A stretch of 64,000 nt of DNA from Pseudoalteromonas sp. XMcav2-N (lineage in GTDB: Bacteria; Pseudomonadota; Gammaproteobacteria; Enterobacterales; Alteromonadaceae). The position numbers and the translations under genes are program-made. The notes beneath the pieces are model-generated. The model ran no database searches. It saw only the letters and a list, made by a program, of their open reading frames with translations, and was not told where the DNA came from. The stretch spans positions 62,001-126,000 of the forward strand of contig NZ_JAMXSF010000005.1 in the NCBI RefSeq assembly GCF_024124545.1, given 5' to 3'. Positions 35,043 to 42,958 of the stretch are shown piece after piece. Within the stretch, counting starts at the first letter, position 1. Each line of letters starts with the position of its first letter.

Positions 35043-35711
35043 ATGCATAAAGTACTAATCATTGAAGACGAAAAAAAGCTTGCAACCATTTTAGGTAAGT
35101 ATGTCACTCAGGCTGGCTATGAGTTGCATATGGTTCATGATGGCGCCGAGGCTCTGAATGCCGTTGACACCTTTAAACCAGATATTATTCTGCTTGATCT
35201 TATGCTACCTAATGTTGATGGTATCGTGATTTGTCGTGAGGTGAGGCGCCATTCTATGGTTCCCATTATTATGACTACCGCTAAGGTGGAAGAAATCGAT
35301 CGGTTACTTGGACTTGAAGTGGGCGCGGACGATTATGTTTGCAAACCTTATAGCCCACGTGAGGTGGTTGCTCGCGTTAAAGCAATTTTGCGCCGGGTAG
35401 GGGCAAATCCCCTCCAGACTGAGCAACTGGCACTGGATGAAAACACGCTATTTGTCACCTATCAGAACAGCTCTGTAGAGCTCACTCAGGTGGAGTTTGT
35501 TTTACTGCAAACCTTAGTCGCACATCCCGGGCGCATTTACAATCGCTCAAGACTGATGGATTGTATCTATGACGATGATCGGATCGTCAGCGATCGTACG
35601 ATTGACAGCCATATTAAAAAAATTCGCAAGAAGCTCTCCCAACTCTCACCGGATAGCGAATTCATTCACTCTATATATGGTGCTGGCTATAAGTATGAGC
35701 TGAACACCTAG
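35043..35711 (+). CDS. BaeR-like OmpR-family response regulator
   Basis: This is a 222-residue regulator. The receiver has VLIIEDEKKLATIL, IILLDLMLPNVDG (phospho-acceptor Asp), IMTTAKVEE and DDYVCKPYSPREVVARVKAILRR. A C-terminal winged helix has SSVELTQVEFVLLQTL, YNRSRLMDCIYDDDRIVSDRTIDSHIKKIRKKL and IHSIYGAGYKYE. The receiver-to-helix linker with AILRR and the sequence style are those of BaeR. It is encoded right after its likely kinase. Regulated targets cannot be read from the window. Confidence 0.92.
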   Translation: MHKVLIIEDEKKLATILGKYVTQAGYELHMVHDGAEALNAVDTFKPDIILLDLMLPNVDGIVICREVRRHSMVPIIMTTAKVEEIDRLLGLEVGADDYVCKPYSPREVVARVKAILRRVGANPLQTEQLALDENTLFVTYQNSSVELTQVEFVLLQTLVAHPGRIYNRSRLMDCIYDDDRIVSDRTIDSHIKKIRKKLSQLSPDSEFIHSIYGAGYKYELNT

Positions 35712-35721
35712 CCCGACAGGT

Positions 35722-36594
35722 ATGGCAGAGTCTTTTGTAATGGCGCCCTGGCAGCGTCGGTTTTGTGAGGCGCACAAGCTTGATGCGCAGTATGTTCAGT
35801 TACTTGGCCCCGTTTCTAAGTGGCTGGCGGAGCAAGCTAAGCAAAATTCACCTTTATGCCTGGGGATCAGCGGCTCACAGGGGAGTGGTAAATCGACACT
35901 GGCTGGCTACTTAAAAGCCGCACTTGCTCAAAAGGGATTGCGCGTTGATTGTGTGTCACTGGACGATTTCTATCTGAGCCAGGCCGAGCGGGCAAAACGC
36001 GCTGATGATATACACCCGTTGTTTCAGACCCGGGGTGTACCGGGGACTCACGACACCGCCCTGGCAGTTGAGGTACTAGCGCGGTTTCGGGCGCAACAGC
36101 CTTTGACATTGCCCCGGTTTGATAAATCTATGGACGAGCCATTTTCGTCTGCGCACTGGCAACACTGCGATAGCCTGGACGTGCTGATTTTTGAAGGCTG
36201 GTGTCTGGGCATAAAAGAGCTGCCGGAACAAAGCCTGACTTGCCCGATTAATCAGCTGGAGCAGGAACAGGATCCTGATGGCCGTTATCGTCATTCTGTG
36301 AACCACTTTCTTAAAGCAGATTACCAGCCCTTGTTTGCACAGCTTGATAAACTCATATTTCTCAATGCCGGGGACTTTTCGCATGTTGCCCGCTGGCGCC
36401 TTGAGCAAGAACAAAAATTGCGCTTGTCAGGGACGCAGTCACGCCGTATGTCAGAGCAAGAGGTTACACACTTTGTGCAGTTTTTTCAGCGTCTGACTCA
36501 ATGGGGGCTGAAGACGTTACCCGATCAGTGTGACGTTGAACTACGCTTGTCTGCGCAGCGGGATATTTTGGCGATGACAGGGCTCCACAATTAA
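35722..36594 (+). CDS. P-loop kinase, D-glycerate 3-kinase-like (YggC/GLYK family)
   Basis: This is a 290-residue kinase with Walker A GSQGSGKST (about residues 50-58), DCVSLDDFYLSQAERAKRA, TRGVPGTHD, LPRFDKSMDEP, DVLIFEGWCLG and the C-terminal helical part seen in plant-type D-glycerate 3-kinases and E. coli YggC. The D-D-F-Y and R-G-x-P-G-T-H-D motifs distinguish it from uridine and pantothenate kinases. It starts 10 bp after the response regulator gene, so it may be co-transcribed. Substrate assignment comes from family resemblance and is not certain. Confidence 0.82.
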   Translation: MAESFVMAPWQRRFCEAHKLDAQYVQLLGPVSKWLAEQAKQNSPLCLGISGSQGSGKSTLAGYLKAALAQKGLRVDCVSLDDFYLSQAERAKRADDIHPLFQTRGVPGTHDTALAVEVLARFRAQQPLTLPRFDKSMDEPFSSAHWQHCDSLDVLIFEGWCLGIKELPEQSLTCPINQLEQEQDPDGRYRHSVNHFLKADYQPLFAQLDKLIFLNAGDFSHVARWRLEQEQKLRLSGTQSRRMSEQEVTHFVQFFQRLTQWGLKTLPDQCDVELRLSAQRDILAMTGLHN

Positions 36595-36642
36595 GTCACA
36601 TTGTCGTATTAGGATACAAAAAACTTACAAGGATAAACCAAC

Positions 36643-37074
36643 ATGCACTGCACCCTTTTTACTTTACCTGCTTTTTTACTGTTGAGTTTTGCGGGTATCA
36701 GCGCGGAACAAGCGCATAGCGCCGAGCAGATAAAAGTAGAAACCCTGACAAAACAGCAACAGAGCTGGAACGGCGCAACCCTGCCTGCCTATCCAAAAGG
36801 CCAGCCAGAAGTACGGATCATGCGCTTTACCATTCCGGCCGGACAGACCTTACCTATCCACAAGCACCCTTATATTAATGCTGGTTTGATGATACAAGGT
36901 GAGCTAATGGTTGAGACAGAAACCGGTGAGACCTTACATATCAAGGCCGGCGATACCATAGTCGAAGTACTCAATACCTGGCACTGGGGCAAAAATGTTG
37001 GTAAAGAGGCTGCACAGATAGTGGTTTTTTACGCGGGTGTTAAAGATCAGGCCGTCACGCTTAAGCCTGAATAA
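36643..37074 (+). CDS. Secreted small cupin protein
   Basis: This is a 143-residue protein with a signal peptide (about residues 1-21). The single cupin barrel has PAGQTLPIHKHPYINAGLMIQGELMV (motif 1, with two His) and HIKAGDTIVEVLNTWHWGKN (motif 2). Metal ligands His-x-His and a downstream His are in place. Periplasmic cupins of this size have unknown substrates. Upstream is the kinase gene (48-bp gap). Downstream is a hairpin facing the convergent DUF6765-like gene. Confidence 0.85.
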   Translation: MHCTLFTLPAFLLLSFAGISAEQAHSAEQIKVETLTKQQQSWNGATLPAYPKGQPEVRIMRFTIPAGQTLPIHKHPYINAGLMIQGELMVETETGETLHIKAGDTIVEVLNTWHWGKNVGKEAAQIVVFYAGVKDQAVTLKPE

Positions 37075-37083
37075 ACGGGTATT

Positions 37084-37111
37084 TCACCGCGATCAACTTG
37101 GGTCGCGGTGA
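37084..37111. terminator. Perfect 9-bp hairpin between convergent genes
   Basis: TCACCGCGA (37084-37092) pairs with TCGCGGTGA (37103-37111) around a 10-nt loop, between the cupin gene and the oppositely oriented DUF6765-like gene. The T-tract is short on both sides, so efficiency is uncertain. Confidence 0.55.
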
Positions 37112-37118
37112 CCCTTAT

Positions 37119-38183
37119 CTAGCTGACACAAATGCCATATCTGGGCAGAATATCCACTATGATGCTCTGGCGGTGTTTCTTTGCCGCATCATGAAAATGT
37201 TTCCAGTCAGAATTAAGAAATCCCGGGTGATACTGGTAGCAGTGCTCATCTCCCGTTTCTAACGTTGTTCCAAGTGCCTGATGCTTCCATGAGCCATGGC
37301 CTTTTGCGATATAGCTGAGTTGGTAGGCACCCAGACCAAAGCGGTCGTTTGCAATAGCATCCAGCCACTGGTGGTGACGCGTTTCTCCATTATCGCTGAC
37401 AAACTGGTCAAAACACTGTGCAATTTCGTTTCGTACTTGTGGTGAGAGCCCGGTGATAGGCTTTACCAGATAAGTTTGAAAAACCTTACACAGCTCGTCT
37501 GCCGCCTGCAAAAAGTCACTGGGGTTGTTGCGTTCAATGTGTTCACCCAGACCGTTTGTATAAGACCAGTGCTGATGGGGCAGGTCGGGGTGTGAGAGCG
37601 CCTGACCATGACCAAGGCTTGGAATATTGTCTTGCAAAATATTGGCGAAATAATTGGTGACCTTATCTATCAGGCTGTGGTGTATCTGGCCATTATGGTC
37701 TGTGATATCGCGTACATGGTTTACCGGATGGTCAACGCCTGCAAAGCCCTTGTGTCCCCAGGTATCAATAAACACATGGGCAGTGATGCCCAGTCGGTGT
37801 AATGAATAAGGGCGGTCTTTATCAGCCAGTACCTCTGCAATCATGTCTTTTGCGACATGTGAGTGTGGACGACACACCAGTTTCTGGATAAAGCTGCCAC
37901 TCGGGTTTTCGCCTGCCGGTAAGCCGCCGTTACCCGGCAAAAAATGAAATGGCACCCAGACTTTCATATTTTTTAGGCTGTCCAGATTACGATACTCAAG
38001 CATTTTGTGTGCAGTTGCTATTCGCTCATAAGCGGCGCCATTGTCAAACTCAATGTGCCCATAGTTAGTGGCGTCGTCTACATATTGGGCTGCATGCGCA
38101 ATGGTATTGGCCTGAGCCGGTGAGAAGCCTGCGTCTCTTGCCACAACCCAGGTCATGGCGTGATGAAGATCAATTTGCATCAT
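37119..38183 (-). CDS. DUF6765-like uncharacterised protein
   Basis: This is a 354-residue cytoplasmic protein without signal or membrane segments. The beginning, MQIDLHHAMTWVVARDAGFSPAQANTIAHAAQYVDDA, and the later LGITAHVFIDTWGHKGFAGVDHPVNH are conserved-looking. Many His and Asp (HH, HVFIDTWGHKGF, DHNGQIHHS) suggest a metal-dependent helical enzyme akin to the phospholipase C/HD class, but no known active-site signature is complete. I match it to DUF6765 by the opening motif only. It is monocistronic, with AAGGA before the ATG. The function is unknown. Confidence 0.7.
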   Translation of the reverse strand: MMQIDLHHAMTWVVARDAGFSPAQANTIAHAAQYVDDATNYGHIEFDNGAAYERIATAHKMLEYRNLDSLKNMKVWVPFHFLPGNGGLPAGENPSGSFIQKLVCRPHSHVAKDMIAEVLADKDRPYSLHRLGITAHVFIDTWGHKGFAGVDHPVNHVRDITDHNGQIHHSLIDKVTNYFANILQDNIPSLGHGQALSHPDLPHQHWSYTNGLGEHIERNNPSDFLQAADELCKVFQTYLVKPITGLSPQVRNEIAQCFDQFVSDNGETRHHQWLDAIANDRFGLGAYQLSYIAKGHGSWKHQALGTTLETGDEHCYQYHPGFLNSDWKHFHDAAKKHRQSIIVDILPRYGICVS

Positions 38184-38326
38184 TTTTCCTTGCGAAAATC
38201 GATTGATGCAGTAAACGGTACACTATTCAACGAATTAATCCTACTGATGATGGCGTGAAACGGATATAATGACGCTCATTTTCAGATAATTGTATTCGGT
38301 ACTCAGTGGTACTGCAGAGAGTGTGT

Positions 38327-38980
38327 ATGAATAAAGGTTTTATGTTGGTTTGTGATGGCAGTAATGGAGCAGGCAAAACAACCGTGATTCAGGGCATTGC
38401 CGATTATCTTGAGCAACAGGGTTTTGATGTTGTACTGACTCGTGAACCGGGCGGTACGCCAATAGGTGAGAAGATCCGTACTGTTATTTTGGATCCCAGT
38501 ACACCTGAAATGGGTTCTGTCACTGAGCTTATGCTGTTCGGTGCGGCACGGGCTCAGCATGTCCAAGAAAAGATCCTTCCGGCACTAGAAGCGGGGAAGG
38601 TTGTGATCTCCGATCGTTTTGACGCTGCGACGTTCAGTTTTCAACATTATGCGCGAGGCATCGATCTCAAGACTATCACGACGATTAACGAATTGGCGCT
38701 GGGTGGCTTCAAACCCGACATGAATATCATTTTGGATTTAGATCCTGAACTTGGCTTAACACGCGTAAGTCAACGTGGCGAAGGGCTAGATCGTATGGAA
38801 GATGAAAAAATGGAGTTTTTGCACCGTGCACGGCAAGGTTATCTGGCCCAGGCCCAAGCTGAGCCAGCACGGTTCAGCGTGATTGATGCGTCGGAAGATA
38901 AGCAGGCTGTGCTACAGGCGTGTTTGGAAGTCGTGGATTCAGTGGTAGCGGCCAGTCGTCAACAAAACGACAACAATTAA
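38327..38980 (+). CDS. tmk: Thymidylate kinase
   Basis: This is a 218-residue dTMP kinase. The P-loop GSNGAGKTT (11-19) replaces the more common E-G-x-E-G-A-G-K-S/T, and LTREPGGTPIGEKIR, ISDRFDAATFSFQHYARGID and the lid RGEGLDRMEDEKMEFLHRARQGY are present. It phosphorylates dTMP to dTDP. The ATG at 38327 gives the usual N-terminus; a start seven codons upstream is not needed. It opens a tmk-holB-pilZ-tatD operon, the order known from other gammaproteobacteria. The pabC and mltG genes that often precede tmk are not here. Confidence 0.92.
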   Translation: MNKGFMLVCDGSNGAGKTTVIQGIADYLEQQGFDVVLTREPGGTPIGEKIRTVILDPSTPEMGSVTELMLFGAARAQHVQEKILPALEAGKVVISDRFDAATFSFQHYARGIDLKTITTINELALGGFKPDMNIILDLDPELGLTRVSQRGEGLDRMEDEKMEFLHRARQGYLAQAQAEPARFSVIDASEDKQAVLQACLEVVDSVVAASRQQNDNN

Positions 38981-38993
38981 CTGGTGCTATTAT

Positions 38994-39899
38994 ATGTACC
39001 CATGGCTAGAACCGGTATTTACTCAATTACAGACGAGCTACCAACAACAGCGTTTTCATCATGCTCAATTATTATATGGTATGGTTGGTGTCGGAAAGCT
39101 TGAGCTGGCCCAGTCACTTGCAGCAGCGCTGCTATGCAAACACGCAGGCACGTCGCTTTACTCTTGTGGGCAATGCAAAAGCTGCTTGCTTATTGAGGCT
39201 GACAATCACCCGGACAAACTACTGATAACGGCAGAAACGCAGAGCATTAGTGTTGATGCTATTCGAGGCTTGAATGAGTTTATATTTCACTCAGCTCAGC
39301 AGGGAGGAAATAAAGTTGTTGTTATCGATGGGGTTGAAAAGCTCACAGAGTCGGCTGCCAATGCACTGTTAAAAACGCTTGAAGAGCCCGCTAAGGGTCG
39401 GTACTTACTGCTGTTGTGTAATGACAGAGCACGTGTGTCCGCGACGGTTTTGAGCCGCTGTAACAAGTTGAATGTGGGTGTGGTTGATGGTAACGCGGTC
39501 GAAGCGTGGCTTGCACAACAGGGGATTCACTCCAGCCAATTCCCCTGGGTCAGCAATTTTATGTCGCAGCCGCTATTATTACAAAAGTGGTCACAGACGC
39601 AGCAACTCAAGGATATCGATTATTTGTGGCAAACCGCACAGCGCCTAAGTGAGGGGGTTGATAGCGATACACTGGCAAAAACACTGCAAGCTGATGTGAG
39701 CCTGGTAAAGGTATTTTGCGGTTTTGCACTGGCTGCCATCAACAATCAGATTGTGACAGGGCAGTTGGATTTTAGTAAAGCACAGGCTGCCATTGCGATA
39801 GTGAGGCGGTTTTCAGTAGACCAACATACTGTGTTAGGCTTAAACTTGTCCCTGAGTCTGTCACGATTATGCTATCAGTTGCAGCAAACCTTAAGATAG
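38994..39899 (+). CDS. holB: DNA polymerase III delta' subunit
   Basis: This is a 301-residue clamp-loader subunit. HHAQLLYGMVGVGKLELAQSLAAALLC is the degenerate P-loop typical of delta' (it does not hydrolyse ATP). Four Cys (C..SCGQCKSC) bind zinc, and DGVEKLTESAANALLKTLEEPAKGRYLLLL is the sensor/DEAD-like region. The length is slightly short of E. coli (334). It follows tmk by 13 bp, and its last bases precede the pilZ start closely. Confidence 0.92.
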   Translation: MYPWLEPVFTQLQTSYQQQRFHHAQLLYGMVGVGKLELAQSLAAALLCKHAGTSLYSCGQCKSCLLIEADNHPDKLLITAETQSISVDAIRGLNEFIFHSAQQGGNKVVVIDGVEKLTESAANALLKTLEEPAKGRYLLLLCNDRARVSATVLSRCNKLNVGVVDGNAVEAWLAQQGIHSSQFPWVSNFMSQPLLLQKWSQTQQLKDIDYLWQTAQRLSEGVDSDTLAKTLQADVSLVKVFCGFALAAINNQIVTGQLDFSKAQAAIAIVRRFSVDQHTVLGLNLSLSLSRLCYQLQQTLR

Positions 39900-39907
39900 G
39901 AGTCAAG

Positions 39908-40234
39908 GTGCAAGAATTACTAGTCGATTTTGAAGACAACGACGAACTATATCGCAGTTACATGCCATACCAAAAAAGCGGCGGTCTGTTTGTGCAAACC
40001 AATAGTCGTTATGAAATGGGGCAGGCGATAACGCTACGAATTACCTTGCCTGATGCACTTGAAGAGGATGTGGTAACCGGCAAGGTTGTCTGGATCACAC
40101 CACAAGGTGCGCAAAATTCAAACCCGCCCGGGATAGGTGTTGGGTTTGAGGCAGAAGACGAATTACTGAACGATAAAATAGTAAAAATGCTGGGCACTAT
40201 GCTGAACTCCGGCAAGCCCACCTACACCATGTAA
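39908..40234 (+). CDS. pilZ: Type IV pilus assembly protein PilZ
   Basis: From a GTG at 39908 with AGGAG at 39898-39902, this is a 108-residue protein. The YRSYMPYQKSGGLFVQTNSRYEMGQAI and VTGKVVWITPQGAQNSNPPGIGVGF segments match Pseudomonas PilZ, the founding member that lacks the Arg motif and does not bind c-di-GMP. It works with PilB and FimX in pilus biogenesis. Its place between holB and tatD is conserved in many gammaproteobacteria. An in-frame start 13 codons upstream overlaps holB and is not favoured. Confidence 0.93.
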   Translation: MQELLVDFEDNDELYRSYMPYQKSGGLFVQTNSRYEMGQAITLRITLPDALEEDVVTGKVVWITPQGAQNSNPPGIGVGFEAEDELLNDKIVKMLGTMLNSGKPTYTM

Positions 40235-40242
40235 GAGCAGTT

Positions 40243-41031
40243 ATGATTGTAGATTCTCATTGTCATCTTGACAGACTGGACTTTGATAAACTGGGTAAAG
40301 CGTTACCTGAGATCCTCACAGAGGCCAGAGCTAAGCAGGTTGAACACTTTTTATGTGTAAGCGTCACCCTGGCTCAGTTTCCGGCCATGCTTGAAAAAAT
40401 TCTACCGTTTGAGGATGTGTCAGCATCTTGTGGTGTACATCCACTCAATCAGGACGACGCGCTTGACCCAGAGCTATTGAAACAGTTGGCTCAGCACCCT
40501 AAGGTCGTTGCAATCGGCGAGACGGGGTTGGATTATTATTATTCAAAAGACACACATCAGGTGCAAAGAGACAGCTTTGCACAGCATATTGATATTGCCA
40601 ACGAGCTTAACAAACCACTGATAATTCATACCCGTGATGCCAGGCAAGATACTTTGGATATTATGCGAGCTCATCAGGCACAACAGTGTGGTGGTGTATT
40701 GCACTGCTTCACAGAGAGCTGGGATATGGCAAAACAGGCCATTGATATGGGGTTCTATATTTCTATCTCTGGGATTGTTACTTTTAAAAATGCCACTGAG
40801 CTACAAGATGTTGTGAGGCGTTTGCCTCTGGACAGGCTGTTAATTGAAACAGACTCCCCTTATCTGGCGCCTGTGCCACATCGTGGTAAAACCAACCAAC
40901 CCGCCTATGTGCAGGATGTTGCCTATTTTATCGCAGATTTAAAAGGGATTAGCTACAAGGAGTTAGCCAGCGCCACAACGGAGAATTTCTACCGTTTGTT
41001 TGGCCTGGCTCAGCGCGGTAATGCCAGCTAA
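40243..41031 (+). CDS. TatD-family metal-dependent hydrolase (YcfH type)
   Basis: This is a 262-residue TIM-barrel hydrolase: VDSHCHLDRLDFD gives the His-x-His metal pair, AIGETGLDYYYSKDTHQVQ the Glu ligand, IIHTRDAR and GVLHCFTESWDMA further His ligands, and LIETDSPYLAP the Asp ligand. YcfH/TatD proteins are 3'-5' DNA exonucleases or D-aminoacyl-tRNA deacylase-like; YcfH lies in the same tmk-holB operon in E. coli. The next gene starts inside the last codons (11-bp overlap). Confidence 0.94.
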   Translation: MIVDSHCHLDRLDFDKLGKALPEILTEARAKQVEHFLCVSVTLAQFPAMLEKILPFEDVSASCGVHPLNQDDALDPELLKQLAQHPKVVAIGETGLDYYYSKDTHQVQRDSFAQHIDIANELNKPLIIHTRDARQDTLDIMRAHQAQQCGGVLHCFTESWDMAKQAIDMGFYISISGIVTFKNATELQDVVRRLPLDRLLIETDSPYLAPVPHRGKTNQPAYVQDVAYFIADLKGISYKELASATTENFYRLFGLAQRGNAS

Positions 41032-42889
41032 CGATTCTGATTTACCTTATCTATTGCTCGGTCCAATGGTGCGCCGGGCAGAGCCTAAACAAATTTGCCT
41101 GCAGTTTGTTACCACTGCAGCGCCACAATTCGAGCTTGAAATAGACGGGGTTGAGGTATCAGTTGAGCAAAGCGACATCAGGTTGGGTACCTACTTATAC
41201 CTGTGCTATTTACTGATCACCCCGAATCACGGTCATTTTAAATGCGATACCAACCTGGGTTATCGCATCAAAGCGGGCGGACGTTGGTTGGACCTAAGTG
41301 CGCTCAGCTACACTGACTTCCCTCAGCTTGTGGTGCCCGAGACCATTCATAGCGTGCTTCACGGCTCGTGCCGCAATCCTCATCACCACAGCCAGGACAG
41401 CTTGGCAACTGCCGATGATTATCTACGCCAGACGTTACATGACAAGACAAAACGCCCCTCATTGTTATTAATGTCCGGAGATCAGATTTATGCGGATGAT
41501 GTGGCGGGTCCGATGCTTATGGCCGCACACAGGCTGATCTCGCTACTCGATATTTATCCTGAGGACAATGTTGCACTGACTTTGCCAGAGTCTTTGCAGC
41601 AGCAGCTCTATCAACGTCATCACTGGTTACCGAAAACGCCCTGGCAGGAGCGCAGTAAATGGACCTTGGGTCACTGGCTTAAAAAAGATGAGGTGCACTT
41701 CTCCAGCGTTAAAGCTGGCAATCACCTGATTACGCTTGAGGAATTTATTGCCTGCTACCTGCTTAACTTTAGTTATCAGGCCTGGCAGTTGGTCGATTTG
41801 TCGCAGTTGCATGGACACGCTCTGAGCCATAACCAGGCACTTGAATTTGCTGCGGATAAGCGCGCTTTACTGGGCTTCATTGAAACCTTACCGGCGGCCC
41901 AGCGGTTGTTTGCTAACGTTTCAACATTGATGATGTTTGACGATCATGATGTGACAGACGACTGGAACCTGACTGCGAGATGGGAACAAAATATTGCCAA
42001 TTCTCCGGCAAGTCGACGGATCATAGCCAATGGCCTGATAGCATATTGGTTGTTCCAGGGGTTGGGTAATGATGCCTTATGCGCGACGGGTAAGTTGATC
42101 GATGGGTTTACCCAATGTCTTACAGCCCATCACAAATGGGCGCTAACCAGCTTCGACAAGGCCCTGCACCGTTTTACACAGTGGCATTATTGCCTCGACA
42201 CACAGCCAAAAGTAGTGGTGTTGGATACGCGTACCCATCGCTGGCGCAATGAGCAGGATTTCAATGAACCCAGTGGCCTCATGGACTGGGAAACCCTCAT
42301 GGAATTGCAGGAGCAAATGCTGAACCAGGATTCTGTCTTGTTGGTGAGCCCTGCACCGGTATTTGGCGTCAAAGCGATAGAAACAATACAGGCAGTCTTC
42401 AACGCATGTGGTCACCCTCTGGTGGTGGACGTTGAGAACTGGATGGCGCATGAGGGCGCTGCGAAAAAACTGATCGATATTTTCAAGCGCGAAGATACAC
42501 CTAGTGAGACCATTATTCTATCTGGTGATGTGCATTACTCATTCTGCTTTTCAGTCGCGGCCCGTTTTGGCCGGCACGATAACCGGATCTGGCAACTTAC
42601 CTCTTCAGGCATAAAAAATGAATTCCCAAAGCGCCTGCTGCATATACTAGAAAAACTGGATACCTGGCTTTTTGCCCCCTGGAGTCCGTTTAACCTGTTT
42701 ACTAAGCGCTGGCAGTTGTCGGTACGAAAACATCACAGTAACAGTGTTGGCAAACGTTACTTAGTGAGTGCATCTGCTATCAGTCTGGTTGAGTTACAAC
42801 AGGGCAGACTGAGCCGCTATCGATTACTGCGCTCAGATGGAGAGGTGACTGAGTTTGCGTTATCTGAACACGATGACGCGCGCTGTTAA
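41021..42889 (+). CDS. PhoD-like metallophosphatase family protein
   Basis: This is a 622-residue protein from the ATG at 41021, overlapping tatD. The central calcineurin-like/PhoD core has HGSCRNPHHHSQDSL, LLLMSGDQIYADDVAGP, LMMFDDHDVTDDWNL, VVVLDTRTHRW and IILSGDVHYSFCFS: in order, the Asp/His/Asn ligands of a bimetal phosphatase of the alkaline phosphatase D group. It has no signal peptide, unlike classical PhoD. The N-terminal 100 residues look like a small beta domain. Relatives occur as 'metallophosphatase' or 'alkaline phosphatase D family' proteins in Alteromonadales. The substrate is unknown. Confidence 0.85.
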   Translation: MPANDSDLPYLLLGPMVRRAEPKQICLQFVTTAAPQFELEIDGVEVSVEQSDIRLGTYLYLCYLLITPNHGHFKCDTNLGYRIKAGGRWLDLSALSYTDFPQLVVPETIHSVLHGSCRNPHHHSQDSLATADDYLRQTLHDKTKRPSLLLMSGDQIYADDVAGPMLMAAHRLISLLDIYPEDNVALTLPESLQQQLYQRHHWLPKTPWQERSKWTLGHWLKKDEVHFSSVKAGNHLITLEEFIACYLLNFSYQAWQLVDLSQLHGHALSHNQALEFAADKRALLGFIETLPAAQRLFANVSTLMMFDDHDVTDDWNLTARWEQNIANSPASRRIIANGLIAYWLFQGLGNDALCATGKLIDGFTQCLTAHHKWALTSFDKALHRFTQWHYCLDTQPKVVVLDTRTHRWRNEQDFNEPSGLMDWETLMELQEQMLNQDSVLLVSPAPVFGVKAIETIQAVFNACGHPLVVDVENWMAHEGAAKKLIDIFKREDTPSETIILSGDVHYSFCFSVAARFGRHDNRIWQLTSSGIKNEFPKRLLHILEKLDTWLFAPWSPFNLFTKRWQLSVRKHHSNSVGKRYLVSASAISLVELQQGRLSRYRLLRSDGEVTEFALSEHDDARC

Positions 42890-42958
42890 TCCAATACCCG
42901 ACATCTCAGCTGGATTGTAAAGTTTTGCTATAGTTACAACAAAGAGCCTGCGCAAAAG